Positions 19,278 through 29,802 of a DNA stretch of 64,000 bases are shown one piece after another. Numbering within the stretch: position 1 is the first letter of the stretch; each line of letters starts with the position of its first letter. The notes under the pieces are model-generated. The model did no database searches. It had not been told where the DNA came from and saw nothing but the letters and a program-made list of their open reading frames with translations. The position numbers were made by a program, and so were the translations under genes. The stretch is from assembly GCA_001604385.1 (NCBI GenBank), contig LVBK01000004.1, positions 1 through 64,000 of the forward strand. The letters run 5' to 3'. This DNA comes from Spirochaetales bacterium Spiro_09. GTDB taxonomy: Bacteria > Spirochaetota > Spirochaetia > Treponematales > Treponemataceae.

Positions 19278-20606
19278 ATGAAAAGTATCCCCATTGTATG
19301 CAAAACAACATCTACTATCAATTCTTTCCGTCTTGCCTGCGAAAAGTTCTCGGAATTCTTTCTGCCGGTTGTTCTGGAAAAAAAAGATGAAGCCATCTCC
19401 TATTGCAATTATGAGCTTCCCGAGATAAAGGTTATTGACTTCGGAGACCCGGACATTGAGTCCCAGGATCTCCTGTCGGCCATCCATGCCGATCCCTGGC
19501 TCCTCTATGGAGGAATCATCGCCATTGCGGGAAATCAAAGCCAGAAAACCGAAATAGAGCGCGCACGAGACCCGAACATCTTGCTCGTACTGACACGAAA
19601 GGATTTTGAAGCCAACGCACACCGGCTTATCCGCATTTTGATGCAAAACAAGCAGTTCCTTTTTAATCGTGGAATGCAGCAGCAGATGAATACCAACGAA
19701 ACGGGTTCATTCGTGAGCGACAACGACCCGATTGATATTCTGTTCTATTGCAATTTGATAACGGGATACCTGTACAACACCAACCGGATAGATGACGAAG
19801 CACGATCAGCGGTCCAGAGCGCCCTGATGGAACTGCTCCTGAACGCGGTTGAACACGGAAACTGCAAAATTTCGTATGAGGAAAAAACACAGTGGCTGAC
19901 CGAGGGCAAAAACATGCTCGACCTGATCGCCATTAAAAGCAGTACGGCTGATGCTATTACCAGGAAAGTGTATATCTCGTACGATATATCGAACATACGA
20001 ACACGTATCTCTGTCCGGGATGATGGAGACGGCTTTGACTGGCGCGCCCGGCTCAAAAGCGACTTTCAGGCAGGCTTGCATGGCATGGGAATCAAGCTGG
20101 CCGAATCCTTTGTATCTTCAATATCATATAACGCCAAGGGCAACGAAGCCTCCTTCGAGATTGCCAATCAGCGTGATGCCACCAACCTCGTTCCCGTTAT
20201 CATGCAGGAACAGGAGACCCTTACCTTCGAGCACATGCAGGTGGTCTGCCGTGAAAACGAAACATCAAACGATCTCTTCTACATTCGTTCCGGTAAATAT
20301 GCGGTATATATACAGAAGAAACTGGTATCGGTTTTAACGACAAACGACATTTTTATCGGAGAAATGTCCTTTCTGCTCAACGACCGCAGAAGCGCAACCA
20401 TTGTTTCCATCGGTAACGGAAGCCTCGTACGCATACCAAAAATGGAGTTCATTACCCTGATACGGCAAAACCCCCATTACGGCATCTTCCTGTCGCGTCT
20501 TTTGGCCCAACGCCTCGTACGTCAGTCGAATCAGACAATTAAAATCAGCAATGAATTCAATAAAGTAAAACAGGAACTTGAAACCCTTAAAACGCCGGGG
20601 ATGTGA
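19278..20606 (+). CDS. Receiver-like / RsbW-type ATPase / cyclic-nucleotide-binding-domain protein
   Basis: KVIDFGDPD receiver-like segment; MELLLNAVEHGN N-box and RDDGDGFDW...GLHGMGIKLA; C-terminal CRP-like IRSGKYAVYIQKKLVSVLTTNDIFIGEMSFLLNDRRSATI. Confidence 0.8.
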   Translation: MKSIPIVCKTTSTINSFRLACEKFSEFFLPVVLEKKDEAISYCNYELPEIKVIDFGDPDIESQDLLSAIHADPWLLYGGIIAIAGNQSQKTEIERARDPNILLVLTRKDFEANAHRLIRILMQNKQFLFNRGMQQQMNTNETGSFVSDNDPIDILFYCNLITGYLYNTNRIDDEARSAVQSALMELLLNAVEHGNCKISYEEKTQWLTEGKNMLDLIAIKSSTADAITRKVYISYDISNIRTRISVRDDGDGFDWRARLKSDFQAGLHGMGIKLAESFVSSISYNAKGNEASFEIANQRDATNLVPVIMQEQETLTFEHMQVVCRENETSNDLFYIRSGKYAVYIQKKLVSVLTTNDIFIGEMSFLLNDRRSATIVSIGNGSLVRIPKMEFITLIRQNPHYGIFLSRLLAQRLVRQSNQTIKISNEFNKVKQELETLKTPGM

Positions 20607-23398
20607 CAGTGAACGCACACCCGGTAGAACAGGCAATCAAAAAATACGGAAGCGACCATAACCGGGTCTTCGTATTTCCGTCAGATATCGCCTCAAGTCT
20701 GTGGCAGGAAGCCGCACTCGATATACTGGGCACCACTACGGTGCCCAACTACCGTTTTATTGCGTGGGACCGCTTCAAGGAAGCGGCCATACAGGCAAAT
20801 GTTCCCGACAGACGCCCTGTATCAACGGAGATCCGGAGTCTCTACACCCTTGACCTTGCCGAGCGGAATAAAACCGATACCATCTTTACCCACCTGATCC
20901 CCGGGGACTGGAAAGAGTCGGGAAGCATTTTTTCACAATGGTTAATATCGATTCTTCCCCAACTTGCCTTTTGGGACAGCCGAACAACGAAAGACCGAAC
21001 GGCACAGGAAGATGGTGAGGATGCTGACCTTCACCGCCTCTTCGTCGACTATTCAGCCTTTCTTGACCGTCACATGCTCTTCGAACCCGCATGGCAGCGT
21101 CCGCCGCTGAGGGATACCGGCAAGACCTATTCCATTTTCTTTATGGAAGCCATTGAAGACTTCGCGGAATACGCCGACATACTGCGCTCATCCCCCTTTA
21201 TTGAGCTTCTTCCCATTCCGCCGGCAAAAGATCAGGCTATCCATGTATTTCCCACAGTACGCGACGAAATACGGGGACTTGCGCTCTCCATCGAAACCTT
21301 GCTGGATGACGGTATACCGGCAACGGATATTGCGGTAAGCATTCCCGATCCAGACACCATCGAACCCTATATAACCCGCGAGTTCGCCCTCCGCTCAATT
21401 CCGTATGAATATCGCTCGGGACAACCCCTGGGAAGTCACCCTGCCGGCCGGCTCTTTTCCCTTGCGGGAAGCTGTACCGCCTCTTCCTGGGCCTTCGCGC
21501 AGGTCAAGGCCTTGCTGCTCAACCGCCTGATTCCCTGGAAAGAAGAAGCCCTGGCTGAAGACCTGATCGATTTCGGGATCAGGAACCATTGCGTAATTTC
21601 CTGGCAGGAAGGGGACAAGCAGCTCGATGTCTGGGAAGAGGCCTTCAAGTCACCGGCGAGCGGCCGCGCGTCGGATTGGCGTGTTCACTCCTGGTACCGC
21701 TCGTTGCGGAAATCGCTGGACGCGATGACAGAGGCCAGCACCTTCCGTGACATACGCACGCGCTACTTTGCCTTCCGGGATGAATTTCTTGACATGTCCC
21801 GGCTGTCCACCCAGGCAGACGCAGTTATCGCGCGCTGTATCGAAGAATTAACCGCGCTTTCCGCGCTTGAAACGGTGTATCCGGATCTCGTTCCCCAACG
21901 GCCCTGGAGTTTTTTCATCGCGACTCTTGAACGAAAAAAATACGTTCCCCAGCGGGGAGACGCAGGAGTCAGCGTCTTTCCCTGGAGGGTAGCCGCCGGA
22001 ACGCCCTTTCCCCATCATTTTATCATCAATGCCGGGCAGCACACTGCATCCGTCACCTATCGCGACCTTCCCTTTTTACGCCAGGACAAACGGATGAAAC
22101 TCGGAGCAGGAGACACCGAGGCTTCGAGCGACTTTTTCCGTCTCTATACCCTGGGCCCCCGAACAGACAGGAGCTCACGGACGGTTTGTTTTAGCACCTC
22201 GATAAAAACCATGACCGGTTACAATACCCCCCACAGCTGGTTTGTCACCGAAATTCCGGCCTCGAGCGATTCGACCATTCCCGGCGGAAAGGCGGTACGC
22301 GATCCCTTTACCGATGAACGGGAGTTCTTTCGCGGGGGGAAGCCATTTCATCGCCTGTATCCGGTTCAATCCGGAGGCTTCTCGGCATGGCGGGCGCGAT
22401 CTGCCAGCCCCGGGTGGGACTGGCTTACCGATACGCCCGGGGACGCACTGCAGGCCGGCGACATAATCAGAAACCTCCTTCAGACGCGTAAAATGAAGGA
22501 AGGGCGATTACGCATCAGCCAAAGCGACCTGAAAGATTTTACCTACTGCCCCGCATACTGGTTCCTGAGCCGCCTGCTCAGAATCGAGGAGGAACGAGGC
22601 GATGCCGAGCTGATGAATGAACGGCATTTGGGCATCCTGTATCATGAAATTCTCGCGTCCGTGTATGTGCGAATCAGGGAAACAGACGGAGCATTCATGT
22701 CTGCGAACCTTGAAATGTATGTACGTTTTGCCGAGGAAGAGGCTCTCAAGGCAGCCTTGTCACATGCGGAATTTCGCGGGCCGCTTGCCGCTCCGCTCAT
22801 TTCAATGCTTGCCGGCCGCATGGCAGGCGGAATCGCCAAGATACTGGAGCTGGACGCACGCTATCTTGACGGGTTTATCCCGGAAATACTGGAAGGCGAT
22901 TTATCGGTCACCGGGGACAGGTGGATTCTTGCAGGAAAAATTGACCGGATTTCAGTGCGGCAAAGCGACGGAATGCGTATTCTGATCGACTATAAAACAG
23001 CAGGTACGGCAAAGAATGACGACTACCTGATCGATGAGGAACAATCCGATATCAGCGATTTCCAGATACCGATGTATATCTATCTTGCCGAAAATTCGCC
23101 GGATAGTCCCGCCCTTCACAAGAAGATTGAACATGCAGCCTTTGTTTCGATTCGGGACGCTAAATTCACGACAATTGTCACCGATGGAACGCTTCTGCCC
23201 GCAAGCAAAACCAGGGTGAAGCCTGTGGAGCGGCCTGCCTTCGAGAGCGCCATGGAAAGTTTTCTGCGGGCCGCCGAAGAATTTGCGCATTCAACCAGAA
23301 AAGTGGACTTCAGACGGCCCGAAGATATGGATTTATCCATATGCGCAGCCTGCGCGTTCAACCGCATTTGCCGAAGTACCTATAAGGTCGCCCCATGA
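20603..23398 (+). CDS. AddB/RecB-family PD-(D/E)XK exonuclease subunit
   Basis: SQSDLKDFTYCPAYWFLSRLL, LGILYHEIL, LAGKIDRISVRQSDGMRILIDYKT, C-terminal CAACAFNRICR; directly upstream of AddA-like gene. Confidence 0.82.
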   Translation: MTVNAHPVEQAIKKYGSDHNRVFVFPSDIASSLWQEAALDILGTTTVPNYRFIAWDRFKEAAIQANVPDRRPVSTEIRSLYTLDLAERNKTDTIFTHLIPGDWKESGSIFSQWLISILPQLAFWDSRTTKDRTAQEDGEDADLHRLFVDYSAFLDRHMLFEPAWQRPPLRDTGKTYSIFFMEAIEDFAEYADILRSSPFIELLPIPPAKDQAIHVFPTVRDEIRGLALSIETLLDDGIPATDIAVSIPDPDTIEPYITREFALRSIPYEYRSGQPLGSHPAGRLFSLAGSCTASSWAFAQVKALLLNRLIPWKEEALAEDLIDFGIRNHCVISWQEGDKQLDVWEEAFKSPASGRASDWRVHSWYRSLRKSLDAMTEASTFRDIRTRYFAFRDEFLDMSRLSTQADAVIARCIEELTALSALETVYPDLVPQRPWSFFIATLERKKYVPQRGDAGVSVFPWRVAAGTPFPHHFIINAGQHTASVTYRDLPFLRQDKRMKLGAGDTEASSDFFRLYTLGPRTDRSSRTVCFSTSIKTMTGYNTPHSWFVTEIPASSDSTIPGGKAVRDPFTDEREFFRGGKPFHRLYPVQSGGFSAWRARSASPGWDWLTDTPGDALQAGDIIRNLLQTRKMKEGRLRISQSDLKDFTYCPAYWFLSRLLRIEEERGDAELMNERHLGILYHEILASVYVRIRETDGAFMSANLEMYVRFAEEEALKAALSHAEFRGPLAAPLISMLAGRMAGGIAKILELDARYLDGFIPEILEGDLSVTGDRWILAGKIDRISVRQSDGMRILIDYKTAGTAKNDDYLIDEEQSDISDFQIPMYIYLAENSPDSPALHKKIEHAAFVSIRDAKFTTIVTDGTLLPASKTRVKPVERPAFESAMESFLRAAEEFAHSTRKVDFRRPEDMDLSICAACAFNRICRSTYKVAP

Positions 23399-26300
23399 AA
23401 ACATACGAAGAACTGCTTGATGAACTTGATGCGGACCAACGACGCGCAGCCTGCTGGCAAGGCAACGCGGTTGTGGCCGCCGGTGCCGGATCGGGAAAGA
23501 CCAGGGTGCTTGCATCCCGCTATGTCCACCTGATCGTCGAAAAAGGCCTGGACTGCGAGTCCATTCTTGCCCTTACCTTCACCAAAAAAGCAGCGAATGA
23601 AATGTATTCGCGCATCTACTCGTTCCTGAAAAATACCGATCATCCGCTGGCGCGAAAAGCGGCCGGAGAATTTCACCTTGCGCGGATACAAACCCTTGAC
23701 TCGTTTTGCAATACCATAGCCCGGACAGCATGTCGGGCCTGGGGCATAAGCCCGGATTTCAGGATCGATGACGAGAAGGCACGCACACTTGCCGAAGAAA
23801 GCGCGCTTTCCTTCCTGCTGGAACATCGCAGTTCGGCCGCCATCCGGCAACTTCTGAAAAAAACAACGATACAGGAATTACCGGTTCAGTTGTTCGCCGA
23901 AACCATGATCCGCCACGCGCCTGTAACATCACCTCCGGACTTCACGGCCATGTTCGAGAAACAGGAAACGGAAATTTCACGCCTGTTCGGACAATTATTC
24001 GATGACGCATACCGCATACTGGCACGCCTGGGCGCTCTTCGCGGGGGTTCGGGTTCAATCTGGGACCAGATACAAAAAGCGCTACAGGGAATACCCGAAC
24101 GGCCCGAACCACACAGGCGCGATGAACTGGCAACCTATCTTGCCTTCTCGTCGGCGCTTGCCGGCATAAAACTGATGGGGAATGCCAAGAAGGACGTCCT
24201 TGTGGAGTGCAAGAGCGCTCATAAAGAGTTCAAGGAAGTCCATGCCAACCTGCTTTCCGTTGTGAACTTTCTGTTGAATCGCGACACCATCAAAGAAACC
24301 TTCCAGTTGCTTCAGGATTTTTGCACAATCTACAACAAGGCCAAGCGGGAACAGGGTGTGCTTACCTTTACCGATGTCTCCCGGCTGGCCCTGGATGCCC
24401 TGCAAAAGGATCCTGAGGTGCGCCATGCCTGGAAAACCGCGATTCAGTCCATAATGATCGACGAGTTCCAGGACAACAATGAACTTCAACGCGATCTCCT
24501 CTTCCTGCTTGCGGAAAACAGGAACCGGACAGATAAAGAAATTCCGCAGGCATCCGAACTCTGCCCGGACAAACTTTTTTTTGTCGGTGACGAAAAACAA
24601 TCCATTTACCGGTTCCGCGGCGCCGACGTAGCGGTCTTCCGTTCCCTGTCCCGCGATGTAGGGCAGCACGATATCCCTCGTCTTGAAACCAACTACCGTA
24701 CCGAAAAAAAGCTCATTTCTGTTTTCAACACCCTCTTCCCGCATATATTCCGGAACCCTGCGCTCTGTGGCCCGAACCAATTTCCGGAGTACGAGGCAGA
24801 ATACGCCGAAGTCCACGCCTGTCATGATACAGCCGGACTGGATTCGCCCTTGACGGTCATGCTCGTCCCGAAACACCTTTTTTCTGTGCCAGGAAGCGAA
24901 TTTCTTTCACCGAGGGAAACGGAAATCGCGGCCGTCGCCGGCGAAATTTCACGACTCCTGAAGGAACAAACTCCGGTACGGGGAAAAGAGGGCCTTCGGC
25001 CCTGTACCGCAGACGACATTGCCATTTTGCTGCGGACTGGAAGCCAGCAGGCGCTTGTTGAAAAGCACCTGACACTCTGTGGTATTCCTTATCAGAGCGA
25101 ATCCCTGCGAGGACTCTTTGCCGACGCGCCTATCAATGATATGTACGCCCTGCTCCGCCTTGCCGTCTATCCCCATGACACCCATGCCTATGCGGTTCTC
25201 CTGCGCTCCCCCCTGGTAGCGGTAAGTGATCGGACCGTATGGCGTGCCCTGGCAGAGCGTGCAGCAGCAGACAGCGAGGACGATCCATCTCCTCCTTTCC
25301 CTGAATCCCTTGAGTCAGACATGGACAGCGCAGAACTGGCAAGCTACCGCTCGGCGCGCACGCTCTATCAGGAAATACTGAATAGCTGCGACCGCGTTCC
25401 CATAACCGCCTTATTGACCGACATCTGGTATTACCGGGGGTATCGTCATGCAATTCTGCACGACAGTGAACTGCACCGGTACAGTGAACTCTACGACTAT
25501 TTTTTCGAGTTGGCACGAAGATCCGATGAGCGGGGAGAAACCCTTGCCTGTTTTCTTGACCGGGTATTCCAGTGGATGCAGGGCGAGGAAAAACTTGACA
25601 GCATCGATATACCGGTCGAACGCTCGGGAGGGGTCAGAATACTGACCATTCACAAGAGCAAGGGGCTGGAATTTCCGGTTGTGTTCATTGTGGATGCGGC
25701 AAACAAGGGAAATGCGGATAAAAACAATAAACCGGTCTATTTCTCTGCCGACTTCGGGGTTTCAATCAATACCGGTGCAGCCGAAGAGGCTGAAGACGCC
25801 CGCTCGAACTGGTTTTATGAAAAGGGACGTGAGGAAGAACGACTTAAAACCGAAGCCGAATTGCGCAGACTCCTCTACGTGGCCATGACACGAGCCGAAT
25901 GCCGCCTGTATATTTCGAGTGTGCTTGACTCGAACCGGGAGCCGGATGACATTCCCGAAACGGAGGAGGATCTTCGCGAACTCCTGGAGGAAATCCAGAC
26001 CAGACGGGAAGAGAAGGAACTGCGGTATGCAAGTTTTCTGCATCTTCTTCTACCCGCCCTCTGTCGGGAACCGGTTCCAGGAGTAAGCTTGCGGGCAATA
26101 CTCCCTGTACCATCACGCCTCATCTATACAAATAGCCAGCAAAACCGCTCCCGTAAAACGGCCGAAATGGATACAGCCTACGCAACAGCGGAACATGTCA
26201 GTCGTCAGGCTCCACCCCGCACGAGGGTTGCGGTTACCGAAATAAAAAGATTGTATTCCCTTGAAGCCGGGAATGAAGAAAAAATTGCGTTTACAGAAGA

Positions 26301-26772
26301 TCCAAGCGATGAACTGGATCGCTTGCTCAAACGGATACATATGGATCCGGCAGTTTTCGGTACCCACGCGCACCGGGCAATTGAGGGCCGTTTTACCGGT
26401 AACCCATGGCCAGTACCACCTGAAATTCACGACGAGGTTGCCCTCATGGCCGACCGATTCTTTGCCTCGGAGCTTGGTCAATTAGCCCTCCAAGCCGATT
26501 CGCATGAAAGCGAATTCGGTTTTATCTCCCGCCAGAATGTCAATGGAAGAGATCTGATCCTTTCAGGAAGCGTTGACCTCTTGTTCCGCTCCGGCGGAAC
26601 ACTCTATATTGTCGACTATAAAACCGACAAGACCCAGAATCCCGCAGAACATTCCCTCCAGCTGACAATGTACTCGCGCGCGCTCGGCGAATTATACGGC
26701 ACACAACCGGAAGCCTGGCTTTTTTATCTGCGCAGCGGAAACGCGGTCAAAATAACAGAGGACAGGCCATGA
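23395..26772 (+). CDS. UvrD/AddA-like helicase-exonuclease
   Basis: AAGAGSGKTRVLASRYVHL, ALTFTKKAANEMYSRI, IDEFQDNNELQRDLL, VGDEKQSIYRFRGADV, LTIHKSKGLEFPVVF, LLYVAMTRAECRLYI, C-terminal nuclease LILSGSVDLLFRSGGTLYIVDYKTD. Confidence 0.94.
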   Translation: MKTYEELLDELDADQRRAACWQGNAVVAAGAGSGKTRVLASRYVHLIVEKGLDCESILALTFTKKAANEMYSRIYSFLKNTDHPLARKAAGEFHLARIQTLDSFCNTIARTACRAWGISPDFRIDDEKARTLAEESALSFLLEHRSSAAIRQLLKKTTIQELPVQLFAETMIRHAPVTSPPDFTAMFEKQETEISRLFGQLFDDAYRILARLGALRGGSGSIWDQIQKALQGIPERPEPHRRDELATYLAFSSALAGIKLMGNAKKDVLVECKSAHKEFKEVHANLLSVVNFLLNRDTIKETFQLLQDFCTIYNKAKREQGVLTFTDVSRLALDALQKDPEVRHAWKTAIQSIMIDEFQDNNELQRDLLFLLAENRNRTDKEIPQASELCPDKLFFVGDEKQSIYRFRGADVAVFRSLSRDVGQHDIPRLETNYRTEKKLISVFNTLFPHIFRNPALCGPNQFPEYEAEYAEVHACHDTAGLDSPLTVMLVPKHLFSVPGSEFLSPRETEIAAVAGEISRLLKEQTPVRGKEGLRPCTADDIAILLRTGSQQALVEKHLTLCGIPYQSESLRGLFADAPINDMYALLRLAVYPHDTHAYAVLLRSPLVAVSDRTVWRALAERAAADSEDDPSPPFPESLESDMDSAELASYRSARTLYQEILNSCDRVPITALLTDIWYYRGYRHAILHDSELHRYSELYDYFFELARRSDERGETLACFLDRVFQWMQGEEKLDSIDIPVERSGGVRILTIHKSKGLEFPVVFIVDAANKGNADKNNKPVYFSADFGVSINTGAAEEAEDARSNWFYEKGREEERLKTEAELRRLLYVAMTRAECRLYISSVLDSNREPDDIPETEEDLRELLEEIQTRREEKELRYASFLHLLLPALCREPVPGVSLRAILPVPSRLIYTNSQQNRSRKTAEMDTAYATAEHVSRQAPPRTRVAVTEIKRLYSLEAGNEEKIAFTEDPSDELDRLLKRIHMDPAVFGTHAHRAIEGRFTGNPWPVPPEIHDEVALMADRFFASELGQLALQADSHESEFGFISRQNVNGRDLILSGSVDLLFRSGGTLYIVDYKTDKTQNPAEHSLQLTMYSRALGELYGTQPEAWLFYLRSGNAVKITEDRP

Positions 26773-26917
26773 CAGGCAGGAAGGTCATTCAAGTTTCGCC
26801 GTCAACATGCCGAAAATATCACAGAACCGGAATGAAACAGGTAAAATTCTGGAAAGCCGGTAAAGACGTGATACAATTAATGCAACCGGAACACCAAAAA
26901 GTCCAGAAGGAAGAGCA

Positions 26918-27820
26918 ATGAGGGATCTCGAATACTACATTTCGCAGCCAAAGGTAGATGCACACAACCATCTGAATCTGGGTATGCATTACGAGGCCTT
27001 TCTGGCATGGTCCGGAGAACCGATCCCGGACTTTCCCCGCAGAATGAGCGGGCTGGACGAAATGCACGAAGTTATTTCCCGGTATACAAGACCGCGATGC
27101 AGAACGGCGGAAGACGTAGAAAGTTTGATCAGAATGTCCGTACGTGACGCGATAGCGGATGGGGTAACGGTTCTCGAGGGCTCAATCGATATCGGTTTTA
27201 TGTATCATTTCGGCGAGAACATGGACAATTTTCTGGCAATGATATCTTCAGTCGTATCGGACAACGCGGCAAAAATAGACATGCGCCCTGAACTCGGTTT
27301 CGGAAAAACCTTTGACAAGGACAAGATTCACAAATGGGCTCCGGATCTTATTCGCAGCGGAGTGTTCAAGAGCATAGACCTCTATGGCCCGGAAATCTTT
27401 GAGGGTATCGAGGATTTTAAATACCTGTTCGAGCTGTCTGAAAAACTGGGCTTGAAAAAAAAGGCCCATGTGGGTGAATTTTCCGACGCAGACTCGGTCC
27501 AGCGCCTGGTAGAATTTTTTGACTTGCAGGAAATTCAACACGGTATCGGAGCTGCACAGGATCCGGCAGTGCTCGCCTTCCTTGCGAAACGGAAAGTTCG
27601 CTGCAATGTGTGCCCCCAGAGCAATTACATGCTTTCTGCAGTGCCCACCTTCGAGGAACATCCTGTCAAGGCAATGCTCGATGCAGGAGTTCCGGTAACA
27701 ATCGGCACAGATGACCTGTTATTCTTCGATCACGGCTGCAGTCTGCAAATATACAATCTGGTGGCAAAAGGCGTCATTACCGAGAAGGACGCAGACACCC
27801 TGCTTAAAACCGGGGTATAA
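26918..27820 (+). CDS. Adenosine deaminase-like amidohydrolase
   Basis: VDAHNHLNLG, KKAHVGEFSD, IQHGIGAA, CPQSNYMLSA, VPVTIGTDDLLFF metal/active-site motifs. Confidence 0.82.
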   Translation: MRDLEYYISQPKVDAHNHLNLGMHYEAFLAWSGEPIPDFPRRMSGLDEMHEVISRYTRPRCRTAEDVESLIRMSVRDAIADGVTVLEGSIDIGFMYHFGENMDNFLAMISSVVSDNAAKIDMRPELGFGKTFDKDKIHKWAPDLIRSGVFKSIDLYGPEIFEGIEDFKYLFELSEKLGLKKKAHVGEFSDADSVQRLVEFFDLQEIQHGIGAAQDPAVLAFLAKRKVRCNVCPQSNYMLSAVPTFEEHPVKAMLDAGVPVTIGTDDLLFFDHGCSLQIYNLVAKGVITEKDADTLLKTGV

Positions 27821-27827
27821 ACCCGGT

Positions 27828-29717
27828 CTACCGCACATGAATCATTAACAGCATCACATCTGAATTTCTGAGGCCCGAAATTCGCGAGGCCTGGCCGAGC
27901 GTCGCCGGCCGGATCGCCTTCAGTTTGGTCTTTGACTCCATCGACAAGCCGGGAATGGAATCATAGTCAAAACCGGCGGGAATCGGTGTGCCATCCATCT
28001 TTTTCAGACGGTCGACACGCCGGTCCTGGGCGTCAATATAATGCTCGTATCGGATTTCAAGCTCGGCAGCTGTCGCAATTTCACCGCCATACTGCCCGAA
28101 GGACTCATCAAGCCGCTGAATATCTTCCAGGGGAACCCGGGGATCGCGCAGGGCCTCGGCACAGGTTTTTCCGACATGCTTTTCAAGCGAGGGAAAAGAC
28201 ACCGCTTCCGCGCTCTTGATGCGGTGGGCGCTCCAGCGGGACACCAGATCCTCGCGCTCGGCAAGTTTCACCGCCAAACGATCCATCGCCTCACGCTTTT
28301 GCAAGCCGATTTGCCAGGCACGTTCCGTCAAACGCTCGTCCGCCGTATCATGGCGCAACCGCAGACGGTACTCGGCGCGGGCGGTAAACATGCGGTAGGG
28401 TTCCTTTGTGCCCAGGGTTACCAGGTCATCGATCAACACTCCGATATAGGCGTCTGCCCGGCCCAGCACAAACGGCGTATAGCCCGCTCCCTCGCGGGAA
28501 TGAAGGGCAGCATTGATGCCGGCAACCAGACCCTGCCCGCCCGCTTCCTCATAGCCGGACGTTCCGTTAATCTGGCCGGCTGTAAACAAGCCGCGAACCC
28601 GCTTGGTTTCCAGGGCGCTCGTCAGCTGCATCGGATCAAGGTAATCGTATTCGACCGCATAGGAGGGGCGCGTAACCACCGCGTCCCGCAACCCCGGAAT
28701 GGTACGCATGAAGGAATCCTGCACTTCCTCGGGCAGGGAGGAGGAAAGGCCATTGATATACAGCTCATCGGTATCAAGACCCTCCGGCTCAAGAAACAGC
28801 TGATGTCGTTCGCGCTCGGCAAAACGGACTACCTTGTCCTCGATGGACGGGCAATAGCGGGGGCCCACTCCCTGAATTTTACCGGAATACAGAGGGGAGC
28901 GGTGAATGTTTTCCTGGATAAGGCGGTGAGTATCCGCATTGGTATAGGTAAGCCAGCACGCAATCTGCGGCCGCTCGCCTTCAAGACCGGCAAACGAAAA
29001 CGGCCTGACCGGGGAATCGCCTTCCTGCTTTTCAAGAATGGACAGGTCAACCGAACGCGCAAGAATGCGCGGCGGGGTTCCGGTTTTAAGGCGCCCGACC
29101 GTAAAGCCGGCTTTCCGTAAATCCGCACCGAGGCCCAGGGCAGCTTGCTCGCCGAGGCGTCCTTCGCGGGCCTCGAATTCCCCGATAAATATAGTTCCTT
29201 CCAGAAAGGTACCGGTGGTCAGCACCACGGAACGGGCTGAAATCTCCCGTCCCCGCGCGGTCTTCACCGCCTGGATGGTTCCAGCCGCACCCTCGGCCAG
29301 CGCTCCCAGGACCGGCTTCCAGTCAATGACCACACCGACAACGGTATCCTGGTACACATGAAGATTCGGCTCAAGTTCCAGCGTATGCTTCGCCAACAAA
29401 TGATACCGGTACTTGTCCGCCTGAATGCGCGGGGCTTGAACAGCCGGTCCCCGGCTCCGGTTTAAAAGCCGGTACTGGATCATGGTCGCATCCGCAAGGC
29501 GAGCCATTTCACCGCCAAGCGCGTCAATCTCGCGGACAATATTACCCTTGGAAATGCCGCCAATGGACGGATTGCAGGACAGTTTGCCAATCGAATCGAG
29601 GGTTTGCGTTATCAGAAGGGTCGACCGTCCCATCCGGGCGGCCGCGAGCGACGCCTCAATACCGGCATGTCCGCCGCCAATCACAATTACATCATAGTCA
29701 GTATACCGAAAGCCCAT
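27828..29717 (-). CDS. mnmG: tRNA uridine-5-carboxymethylaminomethyl modification enzyme MnmG
   Basis: DVIVIGGGHAGIEASLAAARMG, SCNPSIGGISKGNIVREIDALGGEM, GYEEAGGQGLVAGINAAL, FTARAEYRLRLRHDTADERLT. Confidence 0.97.
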   Translation of the reverse strand: MGFRYTDYDVIVIGGGHAGIEASLAAARMGRSTLLITQTLDSIGKLSCNPSIGGISKGNIVREIDALGGEMARLADATMIQYRLLNRSRGPAVQAPRIQADKYRYHLLAKHTLELEPNLHVYQDTVVGVVIDWKPVLGALAEGAAGTIQAVKTARGREISARSVVLTTGTFLEGTIFIGEFEAREGRLGEQAALGLGADLRKAGFTVGRLKTGTPPRILARSVDLSILEKQEGDSPVRPFSFAGLEGERPQIACWLTYTNADTHRLIQENIHRSPLYSGKIQGVGPRYCPSIEDKVVRFAERERHQLFLEPEGLDTDELYINGLSSSLPEEVQDSFMRTIPGLRDAVVTRPSYAVEYDYLDPMQLTSALETKRVRGLFTAGQINGTSGYEEAGGQGLVAGINAALHSREGAGYTPFVLGRADAYIGVLIDDLVTLGTKEPYRMFTARAEYRLRLRHDTADERLTERAWQIGLQKREAMDRLAVKLAEREDLVSRWSAHRIKSAEAVSFPSLEKHVGKTCAEALRDPRVPLEDIQRLDESFGQYGGEIATAAELEIRYEHYIDAQDRRVDRLKKMDGTPIPAGFDYDSIPGLSMESKTKLKAIRPATLGQASRISGLRNSDVMLLMIHVR

Positions 29718-29802
29718 AGGAGGCAAAGTATATCGCGGCGGAGGGCGGGCAGTCCAGAGCCGTCTCGTGCGGTAATACAGTCTCCAGAATCCGGGAACGC
29801 CC

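Noticed and set aside
20603-26772. Defence-island nuclease/helicase system
   Set aside because: The addB/addA-like pair has the standard domain content of housekeeping recombinational repair nucleases; no defence neighbours are present.
26918-27820. C-terminally truncated adenosine deaminase pseudogene
   Set aside because: Protein ends slightly early, but all metal-ligand motifs are intact and no matching out-of-frame continuation was seen downstream.
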